The notes below the pieces were generated by a model. That model ran no database searches. It worked only from the letters and a program-made list of their open reading frames with translations, and was not told the DNA's origin. A program made the position numbers and the translations under genes. Below, in pieces: positions 1 through 6,454 of a stretch of 9,895 nt of DNA. How positions within the stretch are numbered: position 1 is the stretch's first letter; every line of letters begins with the position of its first letter. Source of the stretch: CAIMZW01 sp037130455 (GTDB taxonomy: Bacteria; Actinomycetota; Actinomycetes; Nanopelagicales; Nanopelagicaceae); assembly GCA_037130455.1 (NCBI GenBank), contig JBAXSZ010000053.1, forward strand, positions 1 through 9,895, read 5' to 3'.

Positions 1-160
1 TTAACGAGAGTGAAACCACTGAAATTGGAAACCCCTGCCGCTGTGAATTAGCCAATTCGCGACGTAAATTTTCGTAAAAGAGCGCCGGCGCCATCGTTAA
101 CGTTAATGAATCAACGACGCCGTTATTTCGAAACTCCAGAGTCCTCGGCTGCTCCGACAT
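1..160 (-). CDS. Partial 5' end of a GGDEF-like domain protein (degenerate)
   Basis: A minus-strand frame is open from ATG at 158-160 to the window edge (about 53 residues), with a stop just upstream at 164-166. The translation starts MSEQPRTLEFRNNG and continues with VDSLTLTMAPALFYENL, then RRELANSQRQGFPISVVSLSL. This pattern (D-x-LT, Phe-x3-Leu, basic/amphipathic helix, then a G-x-P-hydrophobic strand) resembles the start of GGDEF (diguanylate cyclase) domains, usually DxLTGLxNRxxF followed by a helix and PLxxLLxDLD. The Gly and Asn-Arg of that consensus are missing, so the domain would be degenerate. A purine-rich GGAAGAG lies about 14 bases upstream of the ATG, further than ideal. The diagnostic GGDEF loop, if present, lies outside the window. 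I am fairly sure the frame is coding and only moderately sure of the family. Confidence 0.6.
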   Translation of the reverse strand, partial: MSEQPRTLEFRNNGVVDSLTLTMAPALFYENLRRELANSQRQGFPISVVSLSL

Positions 161-268
161 AATTCAAAGGTATTCTCTTCCGGTGGCATTGTGAACCTTT
201 TTTAGCCGCCATCTAGACCAGGTGGTTGCTTGGATATTTCACACCTTAGAAAGCGGAAGGATCCCTAC

Positions 269-667
269 ATGAGCGATGTTGCAAATCTGCGCAGGTATGA
301 AATGGCTCGGAATAACGCCATCTGGTTTCTGCGGATGGAAGCCCTCATCGTTGCTGCCTTAACCCTTTATTTGATTGTCGCTGCGCTCTTCGCAGATGTC
401 ACAAATCAGGCGGCACTCGTTGGTGAAATCCTCTTCGGCATCATTGGCGCCTTGGGATTGCTCGCCTGTTCGGTCGGTTTTCAACGAAGAAAATCCTTTG
501 GCCGAGCCCCTGCCGTCTTGGCCAATCTCATCGCCTTGGGTGTCTCCTACTTCATGATCACCGGTGGTCTGGTCTCTCTGGGTATCCCACTGGCAATCTT
601 GGCAATAATCACTTTCCTGGCCGCGCTCTTCGGATATCAGGAACCGGTGGCCGAAGTACAGAACTAG
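269..667 (+). CDS. Small four-helix integral membrane protein, unknown function
   Basis: 132 residues from ATG 269, which has GGAAGG eight bases upstream. The frame also extends upstream to a TTG at 230, giving 13 more residues, but its ribosome site is weaker. The N-terminal ~20 residues are charged and cytosolic-looking. Two long hydrophobic stretches follow (about residues 18-43 and 49-71), then a basic loop with RRKSFGR, then a long hydrophobic region (about 84-124) that fits two more helices, and a short acidic tail ending AEVQN. I do not recognise the family. It lies 131 bases upstream of kgd on the same strand and could share transcription with it, although a candidate kgd promoter lies between them. 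No catalytic motif, signal-peptide cleavage site or lipobox is visible. Confidence 0.75.
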   Translation: MSDVANLRRYEMARNNAIWFLRMEALIVAALTLYLIVAALFADVTNQAALVGEILFGIIGALGLLACSVGFQRRKSFGRAPAVLANLIALGVSYFMITGGLVSLGIPLAILAIITFLAALFGYQEPVAEVQN

Positions 668-710
668 AGCAAGGTGCGCCCGCCGTCACATTCTCGACCT
701 TCATTTCGGC

Positions 711-739
711 TTGGGGCGCTCCGTGGCGACCGATAGACT
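711..739 (+). promoter_or_regulatory. Candidate sigma-A type promoter for kgd
   Basis: TTGGGG at 711-716 (-35-like) and TAGACT at 734-739 (-10-like, 4 of 6 consensus bases) are separated by exactly 17 bases. The pair ends 59 bases before the kgd start codon. Both boxes are imperfect, so this is a motif-level guess. It would allow kgd to be transcribed independently of the upstream membrane-protein gene. Confidence 0.3.
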
Positions 740-798
740 GACCGCTCCAACATTTACCTTGGTTTATCGCATGACTACACGAATGAGGAGCATCGCCT

Positions 799-3700
799 GT
801 GTCGGCATCAGGATCTGATTCGCCTGTAAATTCCGTACCCGCAAGCAATTTTGGCGGTTCCTTTGGGCCAAATGAATGGCTCGTCGATGAAATGTACGAG
901 CGCTATCTCCAAGACCCTGCCTCAGTCGATAAAGCGTGGTGGGATTTCTTCGCCGACTACGACAAGGCCAATGGCGGACCCACTGGTGGAGCCGGCAAGA
1001 GTTCAAGCGCTCCCGCAATTCCTGCATTGTCCGATGCCCCGCTAGGTGGAAATCCACCGCTTCCAAAATCGGGGATTGTCGATTCCGTCCCGGTGACTGC
1101 TGCCCGAGTATTTTCAGCTGGCACGGATTCAGTTGCGCCAGAAGTTGCCGCTGCCCCCGTCGCGCCAGCCACAACCGTCACTACACCTGCCACAGCACCC
1201 ATCGCCCCTGCCCAATCGACGCAAACTTTCACAGCCCAGGAGACCGTTAAAACTGCGATGACTAATTCCAACCCAACTCCAGCCGATCCCGTCGTAAAAC
1301 CCATCCCCACCTTGGTAACGCCAAGTGCTTCAACGACAGACCCCATTCGTGGCGTTGGCGCCCGAGTCGTTCAAAGCATGGAAGCTTCGCTCTCGGTTCC
1401 AACGGCAACCAGTGTTCGTGCCATCCCAGCAAAGCTCATGATCGACAATCGAACCGTCATCAACAATCATCTGAAGCGAGGCCGTGGCGGAAAAGTTTCC
1501 TTCACGCACATTATCGGCTACGCCATGATCAAGGCGCTTCGCCAAATGCCAGAGATGAATTCTTTCTTCACACATGTCGATGAAAAACCAGCCGTTGGTC
1601 ATCCAGAACATATCAACTTGGGAATCGCTATCGATATGGCAAAGCCGGATGGAACTCGACAATTGCTAGTTCCCTCTATCAAAGGTTGCGAAGATTTAGA
1701 CTTTGGCCAATTCTGGGCTTCCTACGAAGAAACAGTTCGCAAAGCACGTACTGGTGCATTAATTGTTGAAGATTTCGCTGGCACAACAGTCTCCCTGACC
1801 AACCCAGGCACCATTGGTACGGTGCATTCAGTTCCCCGGCTAGTTGTCGGTCAAGGAATGATTTTGGGTGTTGGTGCATTGGATTACCCAGCCGAATTCC
1901 AAGGCGCTAATGAAGAGACACTGGCTAATCTTGCCATCAGCAAAGTTGTCACACTGACTAGCACCTACGATCACCGAATTATCCAAGGCGCACAATCAGG
2001 GGATTTCCTGCGTCGCATAAACGATATTTTGCTTGGTGGCGATGGATTCTATGAAGAAATTTTTGCCGCACTTCGGATTCCATATGTTCCAATTCAATGG
2101 GTAACTGATCTGCAATTTGGTAAAGATGATCAGCTCGGCAAAACTGCTCGTGTTCAACATCTGATCGATGCCTACCGAACTACTGGCCACCTAATGGCTG
2201 ATATTGATCCGTTGGAATACAAACAACGTTCTCATCCTGATTTAGATGTCGTCACTCATGGACTTTCCTTGTGGGATTTGGACCGGGAATTTGCAACTGG
2301 TGGCTTGGGCGGAAAACCCGTTATGAAGTTGCGTCGAATTCTGGGAATTTTGCGTGATTCATATTGCCGCACCATCGGCGTTGAATATATGTACATCCAA
2401 AATCCTGCCGAAAGAAAATGGATTCAGGAACATGTCGAAGTGGGTTCACCGCGTACACCACGCGAAGAGCAGTTACGGATCCTTCATAAACTCAATAGCG
2501 CCGAAGCTTTCGAGTCCTTCCTTCAAACCAAATATGTCGGCCAGAAGCGATTTTCATTAGAAGGCGGCGAATCTGTTATCCCACTTCTTGATGCAGTAAT
2601 TTCCGAAGCAGCAGATGCTGGGCTGGATGAAGTCTGCATTGGAATGCCACACCGAGGTCGCTTGAATGTTCTAGCAAATATTGCGGGAAAGCCAGCCGGG
2701 CAGATCTTCCAAGAGTTCGAAGGTCATTACGCCGAAAATCAAGTTCATGGTTCTGGCGACGTTAAATATCACTTAGGAACCCAAGGCATCTTCACCGCCG
2801 AATCAGGTGCCACCACAAAGATTTACCTTGCCGCCAATCCTTCACACCTGGAAGCGGTTAATCCAGTATTGGAAGGCATTGTCCGAGCCAAGCAAGATCT
2901 GCTCAACGTGAAGGAAGCATTTTCGATCATGCCGATATTGGTTCATGGCGATGCAGCATTTGCTGGCCAAGGGCTAGTTGCAGAAACTTTGAACTTATCC
3001 CAACTTCCTGGCTACCGAACTGGTGGAACAATCCACGTTGTTGTAAATAACCAAGTTGGATTTACTACCTCACCAGTTTCTGCCCGATCCAGCACATATT
3101 CAACTGATGTAGCCAAGATGATCCAAGCCCCGGTCTTCCATGTAAATGGAGATGACCCGGAAAGCGTGGTCAGAGTAGCTCGATTAGCATTTGAATACCG
3201 TCAGGCCTTTAATAAAGATGTCGTTATCGACATGGTTTGCTACCGTCGCCGTGGACACAATGAGGGTGATGAACCAAGTTTCACTCAGCCGCTGATGTAC
3301 AAATTGATCGACGCAAAACGATCCACCCGAAAGCTTTACACCGAAGCCCTGATCGGGCGCGGCGATATCACGGTAGAAGAAGCCGAAGAAGTCTTGCGGG
3401 ATTACCAGACGCAACTGGAAGCGGTATTTAATTCAGTTCATAACATTGAGCCAGAAGATGAAAAATTCATCATCCCTGTTGTTCCGGCTCCAGAAACCGT
3501 GGACACCGCTGTTGATAGCACCACACTTCACAAGATTGCTGCGACTCAAACGGCCATCCCTGAAGGTTTTGTCGTCCATCCAAAATTGTTGCCGCAATTG
3601 CAAAAACGAACCGAGATGCTCAACGATGGAACCGTTGATTGGTCCACCGGAGAAATGCTCGCCTTCGGCTCATTGTTACTGGAAGGCCATCCAATTCGCC

Positions 3701-4647
3701 TTGCTGGGCAAGATGTTCGCAGAGGTACATTCTCTAATCGTCATGCGGTCATTATCGATCAAAAGACTGGCAACCAATGGACTCCTCTTCGCGGCTTAAT
3801 TTCTGACGAAAATCAATTCTTCGTCTTCGATTCCCTGCTCTCAGAATATGCGGCACTAGGTTTTGAATATGGCTACTCGGTAGAACTTGAAAACGCGCTC
3901 GTCCTTTGGGAAGCGCAATTTGGTGACTTCGCCAACGGGGCGCAAACAATTATCGATGAGTTCATTTCTTCAGCGCTCCAAAAGTGGGGCGAGCGTTCTT
4001 CAGTCGTTCTTCTTCTGCCACACGGGTATGAAGGCCAAGGACCAGATCACTCTTCCGCCCGAATCGAGCGTTACTTGCTCCTGTGCGCGGAGCAAAACAT
4101 GACCGTTGCTCAGCCATCTTCTGCCGCTTCCTATTTCCATTTACTTCGATGGCACATGAAGAACCCAGCACGTCGTCCGCTGATTGTCTTCGAACCAAAG
4201 TCGATGCTACGGCTTAAGGCAGCAGCTTCTTCTATCGCTGATTTCAATACCAGTACTTTCCGTCCCATCATCAGCGACCCAACCGTTCACAACGCCAGCC
4301 GAGTCATCTTCTGCTCTGGAAAGATTTACTACGACCTGCTTGCAGAGCGTGCTCGCTTAGAGGAGAACACCACCGCCATCGTTCGCGTGGAGCAGTTATA
4401 TCCGTTACCTGCCGAAGAAATGGCCCAAGAAGCTGCCAAGCATCCCCACGCAAACCTCTTGTGGGTTCAAGACGAACCTGCCAACCAAGGTCCATGGCCA
4501 TTCATTGCCACCCATACCGCTGAAGCTTTGGAAGGTCGTGGTCTTCGCGGAGTTTCCCGTCGCGCCACCGCAAGTCCAGCAACTGGCAATCACTATGTCC
4601 ACGAAGAAGAGCAGAAGGCCCTCCTCATGGAAGCTTTCAGCCGCTAA
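799..4647 (+). CDS. kgd: Multifunctional 2-oxoglutarate decarboxylase/dehydrogenase (E1o with fused E2o-like domain)
   Basis: A 1282-residue cytosolic TCA-cycle enzyme. It decarboxylates 2-oxoglutarate on thiamine diphosphate and supplies the succinyl-transferase step of the dehydrogenase complex. Start: GTG 799, with GAGGAG eight bases upstream. Domains in order: the 2-oxoglutarate dehydrogenase N-terminal helix (FGPNEWLVDEMYERYL, about 22-55); an Ala/Pro/Thr-rich linker (about 60-180); an E2 acyltransferase-like catalytic domain (about 185-415) with YDHRIIQGA around His392; then the ThDP-dependent E1 with GMPHRGRLNVLAN (615-627), GDAAFAGQG (717-725) and HNEGDEPSFTQP (820-831); then the transketolase-like pyrimidine-binding and C-terminal domains to KALLMEAFSR. 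No lipoyl domain is seen. This is the fused actinobacterial architecture (M. tuberculosis Kgd, C. glutamicum OdhA), where the lipoyl group is supplied by another E2 and an FHA protein (GarA/OdhI) inhibits activity. Length and motifs are complete, with no frameshift. Confidence 0.97.
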   Translation: MSASGSDSPVNSVPASNFGGSFGPNEWLVDEMYERYLQDPASVDKAWWDFFADYDKANGGPTGGAGKSSSAPAIPALSDAPLGGNPPLPKSGIVDSVPVTAARVFSAGTDSVAPEVAAAPVAPATTVTTPATAPIAPAQSTQTFTAQETVKTAMTNSNPTPADPVVKPIPTLVTPSASTTDPIRGVGARVVQSMEASLSVPTATSVRAIPAKLMIDNRTVINNHLKRGRGGKVSFTHIIGYAMIKALRQMPEMNSFFTHVDEKPAVGHPEHINLGIAIDMAKPDGTRQLLVPSIKGCEDLDFGQFWASYEETVRKARTGALIVEDFAGTTVSLTNPGTIGTVHSVPRLVVGQGMILGVGALDYPAEFQGANEETLANLAISKVVTLTSTYDHRIIQGAQSGDFLRRINDILLGGDGFYEEIFAALRIPYVPIQWVTDLQFGKDDQLGKTARVQHLIDAYRTTGHLMADIDPLEYKQRSHPDLDVVTHGLSLWDLDREFATGGLGGKPVMKLRRILGILRDSYCRTIGVEYMYIQNPAERKWIQEHVEVGSPRTPREEQLRILHKLNSAEAFESFLQTKYVGQKRFSLEGGESVIPLLDAVISEAADAGLDEVCIGMPHRGRLNVLANIAGKPAGQIFQEFEGHYAENQVHGSGDVKYHLGTQGIFTAESGATTKIYLAANPSHLEAVNPVLEGIVRAKQDLLNVKEAFSIMPILVHGDAAFAGQGLVAETLNLSQLPGYRTGGTIHVVVNNQVGFTTSPVSARSSTYSTDVAKMIQAPVFHVNGDDPESVVRVARLAFEYRQAFNKDVVIDMVCYRRRGHNEGDEPSFTQPLMYKLIDAKRSTRKLYTEALIGRGDITVEEAEEVLRDYQTQLEAVFNSVHNIEPEDEKFIIPVVPAPETVDTAVDSTTLHKIAATQTAIPEGFVVHPKLLPQLQKRTEMLNDGTVDWSTGEMLAFGSLLLEGHPIRLAGQDVRRGTFSNRHAVIIDQKTGNQWTPLRGLISDENQFFVFDSLLSEYAALGFEYGYSVELENALVLWEAQFGDFANGAQTIIDEFISSALQKWGERSSVVLLLPHGYEGQGPDHSSARIERYLLLCAEQNMTVAQPSSAASYFHLLRWHMKNPARRPLIVFEPKSMLRLKAAASSIADFNTSTFRPIISDPTVHNASRVIFCSGKIYYDLLAERARLEENTTAIVRVEQLYPLPAEEMAQEAAKHPHANLLWVQDEPANQGPWPFIATHTAEALEGRGLRGVSRRATASPATGNHYVHEEEQKALLMEAFSR

Positions 4648-4654
4648 CTAAGAA

Positions 4655-4990
4655 TTACTTTCGGCGGCGGTATCTCAAGAGTACGACGCCTTTTAATTCG
4701 CTTCCCGAAAGCCATCCCCACTGCCTGGAGTCGGTGCTGGCATCTTTGTTATCGCCTTCGACCCAAAAGAGCGGCCAGCCATCTTCGGTTCGTTCGATAT
4801 CCACCAGCCGTTTAATCTGCAAAATATCAGCCCCTGCCGCCGTAGATTCACGCTGAATCAACACCGCCTTGCCGATCAGCCCTTGAGTCAGGACGGTACT
4901 GACACCGCCTGGCCAGAATCGGGCTAGGAGCCAGTCGCCATCTCGATATTTGGGAAACATCGACTCCCCAACTACCTCGATTTTTATCAC
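4655..4990 (-). CDS. sodX: Nickel-type superoxide dismutase maturation protease (S24/S26 family)
   Basis: A 111-residue small signal-peptidase-like serine protease, presumed to remove the SodN propeptide so that the new N-terminal His can bind nickel. VVGESMFPKYRDGDWLL (6-22) carries the nucleophile Ser10 in the S-M-x-P context of S24/S26 enzymes. LQIKRLVD supplies the likely general base Lys60. The C-terminal box EGDNKDASTDSRQWG (78-92) is typical of the fold. There is no transmembrane anchor, unlike secretory signal peptidases, which fits a cytosolic substrate. The gene is divergent from sodN with 102 bases between start codons, and convergent with kgd with only seven bases between stops. 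Its upstream GGA is weakly placed as a ribosome site. The call rests on both the family motifs and the sodN neighbour. Confidence 0.9.
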   Translation of the reverse strand: MIKIEVVGESMFPKYRDGDWLLARFWPGGVSTVLTQGLIGKAVLIQRESTAAGADILQIKRLVDIERTEDGWPLFWVEGDNKDASTDSRQWGWLSGSELKGVVLLRYRRRK

Positions 4991-5080
4991 GCTAATTTTC
5001 CAATCCTCAACTTTGGCTCAGGGGTAGTAGTCTCACACATCGAAGATTGTTCGTCGTCAGTACCAGAACACTTATCAACC

Positions 5081-5086
5081 GGAGGT
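5081..5086 (+). promoter_or_regulatory. Strong Shine-Dalgarno site of sodN
   Basis: GGAGGT lies six bases before the ATG at 5093. It is the best ribosome-binding site in the window and fixes the sodN start. The strong site suits an abundant antioxidant enzyme. Confidence 0.8.
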
Positions 5087-5092
5087 AAAAGC

Positions 5093-5518
5093 ATGACCGT
5101 CAAGAATTCGCTCAAGGTGCAATTTTCTCGATTCTTTGCCCCATCAACTATTGCTTTCGCTCACTGCGATTTGCCATGTGGTGTCTACGATCCAGCACAA
5201 GCAAAGATCGAAGCGCTTTCCGTTAAAGCAACCATGGAAAAATATGCAGCAAGCAGCGACCCAGATTTCAAAGCCCGCGCAGTTGCCATCAAGGAAGAGC
5301 GTTCCGAATTAGTAAAGCATCACCTCTGGGTTCTCTGGACCGATTACTTCAAGGCACCGCATTTCGAGGCATACCCACAATTGAATGCGCTTTTCAACGA
5401 AGCCACCAAACTTGCTGGCGCCGGTGGAACTAAGGGAAGTAACGACGTAGCAGTGGCTGAAAAACTTCTCACCAAGATCGATGAGATTGCCGCAATTTTC
5501 TGGGAGACCAAGAAGTAG
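5093..5518 (+). CDS. sodN: Nickel superoxide dismutase precursor
   Basis: 141 residues. The enzyme dismutates superoxide to oxygen and hydrogen peroxide at a mononuclear nickel site and works as a cytosolic homohexamer. The nickel hook HCDLPCGVYDP occupies residues 24-34. After removal of the 23-residue propeptide, His24, Cys25 and Cys29 become the His1, Cys2 and Cys6 ligands of the mature protein. The remaining ~118 residues match the usual mature length of about 117 and form the expected helical bundle, including LVKHHLWVLWTDYFK and the C-terminal ELL/KID-type helix ending AAIFWETKK. The propeptide (MTVKNSLKVQFSRFFAPSTI then AFA) is longer than the 14 residues of Streptomyces SodN. Divergent sodX provides the likely processing protease. 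A hairpin terminator follows 22 bases after the stop. Nur or nickel control is usual in relatives, but I could not see a convincing operator here. Confidence 0.97.
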   Translation: MTVKNSLKVQFSRFFAPSTIAFAHCDLPCGVYDPAQAKIEALSVKATMEKYAASSDPDFKARAVAIKEERSELVKHHLWVLWTDYFKAPHFEAYPQLNALFNEATKLAGAGGTKGSNDVAVAEKLLTKIDEIAAIFWETKK

Positions 5519-5539
5519 AACGAACTTCTGTTTTATACG

Positions 5540-5580
5540 GAAAATAACCTGGCGATAAAACGTCAGGTTATTTTCTTTTC
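5540..5580 (+). terminator. Rho-independent terminator after sodN
   Basis: A perfect 12-bp inverted repeat (GAAAATAACCTG at 5540-5551 and CAGGTTATTTTC at 5564-5575) encloses a 12-base loop, followed by TTTTC. The right arm and loop end overlap the last codons and stop (5563-5565) of the convergent thioesterase gene. For the minus-strand transcript the tail is less T-rich, so the structure chiefly terminates sodN and may work partly in both directions. Confidence 0.8.
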
Positions 5581-5979
5581 CACCAACAATCCTTCAGCCG
5601 CCGTTCTGGCCATATACGAAACTCGATCCACAACTTTTCGCAAGATGGTTCCGCTCGCGATTAATTTTCCTTCGTGATTTATCTCCACATTGAAAGTTAG
5701 CTGGTGTCCAGCCACATCAATACATGTTGCGTGTGCCCGAATCGTCGCTCCAATAGAAACTCCGGAGAGATAATTCAATTGTGAAGTTACCGTGTGCGAA
5801 GTTTCGCCAGGTTCAAAAAATTCGACCAGCGCTGCGGTGCAGGCGCTTTCGGCAAGATTAATTAGCGCACTAGTTGCAACAACTGGAAGATCACTTATTC
5901 CACTTGCCACCGAGGTATCCCCGGGGCGGATCGTTAAAGAAGACATTCCAACGGCGCCAAGCAGTTTCTCGTTGCTCAT
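5563..5979 (-). CDS. FlK-like hotdog-fold thioesterase family protein
   Basis: 138 residues from ATG 5979. A GTG at 5997 in the same frame would add six residues, but the only SD-like AGG, ten bases from the ATG, favours the shorter form. The sequence follows the fluoroacetyl-CoA thioesterase (FlK) pattern: VVATSALINLAESACTAAL, FFEPGETSHTV, then GATIRAHATCIDVAGHQLTF, then GKLIASGTILRKVVD. Counting from the GTG, Thr42 and Glu50 coincide with the FlK catalytic Thr and Glu. The FlK His76 position is Tyr (QLNYLSG). Such proteins hydrolyse small acyl-CoAs or bind acyl groups; the substrate here is unknown. The gene lies 73 bases downstream of rsrA on the same strand and may be the last gene of the sigR transcript. 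The 3' end is shared with the sodN terminator. Confidence 0.78.
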   Translation of the reverse strand: MSNEKLLGAVGMSSLTIRPGDTSVASGISDLPVVATSALINLAESACTAALVEFFEPGETSHTVTSQLNYLSGVSIGATIRAHATCIDVAGHQLTFNVEINHEGKLIASGTILRKVVDRVSYMARTAAEGLLVEKKIT

Positions 5980-6052
5980 TTTTCGCCAACCTGGCACACC
6001 TGGGAAACCATGTTCTTAAAGTAAAGGCTTTGCGGGCATTTATGGGCAATCT

Positions 6053-6454
6053 TTAGAAAAAATCTCTCCGAATTTCATGAGAAGTTTCGATGATTTGAGT
6101 GACGCCATCGACAGAAATTTCCGTCCTGGTGTAACCGGAGATGACTTGAGTTTCGATGGGAAGGGATGCTTGATGCATGGAATTCATTTCTTCCGCTAAC
6201 GCTTGAGTTTGTTCGTGAATCCGATTGAGTAAATCTTCGGGGGCGACTTCCTGACATGACCGGCTGAGCAGACTTTGAATCAGTGAGAGTGCTTTTTGTT
6301 CTTGGAGCATGGTTCCCTGACAAGGCGGACATTCTTGAAAGTGAAGTTCGAAAGCTTGGTATTGGTGGACATCTTCGATCTCGTGATCGAGGAAAATAAA
6401 CATTGCGTTTAGTATTTCCTCACAGGAAGTTTCGTGTGGATTTCCGCAACTCAT
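6053..6454 (-). CDS. rsrA: Zinc-containing redox-sensing anti-sigma factor of SigR (RsrA/RshA type)
   Basis: 133 residues. A cytosolic anti-sigma factor that holds SigR inactive while reduced and releases it when thiol oxidation forms an intramolecular disulfide and expels zinc. It begins MSCGNPHETSCEEIL, nearly the same as Streptomyces RsrA. Cys11, His38, Cys42 and Cys45 (HFQECPPC) form the ZAS zinc motif, and Cys3 and Cys67 are additional cysteines. Streptomyces RsrA has two adjacent cysteines where this protein has one (SRSCQE). The C-terminal part from about residue 80 to 133, ending TSHEIRRDFF, makes it longer than the ~100-105 residues of RsrA/RshA. The start ATG overlaps the sigR stop (ATGA), so the two are probably translationally coupled, helped by a good internal SD. 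Confidence 0.93.
   Translation of the reverse strand: MSCGNPHETSCEEILNAMFIFLDHEIEDVHQYQAFELHFQECPPCQGTMLQEQKALSLIQSLLSRSCQEVAPEDLLNRIHEQTQALAEEMNSMHQASLPIETQVISGYTRTEISVDGVTQIIETSHEIRRDFF

Noticed and set aside
771..818. Short 15-codon upstream ORF overlapping the kgd start
   Set aside because: It has no Shine-Dalgarno site and no recognisable peptide logic; an ORF this short is expected by chance.
957..1346. Long antisense frame opposite the kgd linker (129 codons)
   Set aside because: It mirrors the Ala/Pro/Thr-rich linker, giving a low-complexity Gly/Ala/Val translation; the kgd frame explains the composition.
1951..2010. Loss of Asp from the HxxxD acyltransferase motif in Kgd (DHRIIQGA) as evidence of inactivation
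   Set aside because: The same variant is usual in actinobacterial Kgd/OdhA proteins, where the E2-like domain still functions, so it is not a lesion.
4639..4665. GCCGC/GCGGC inverted repeat at the kgd stop as a terminator
   Set aside because: The stem is only about five pairs with a long loop and no T-tract.
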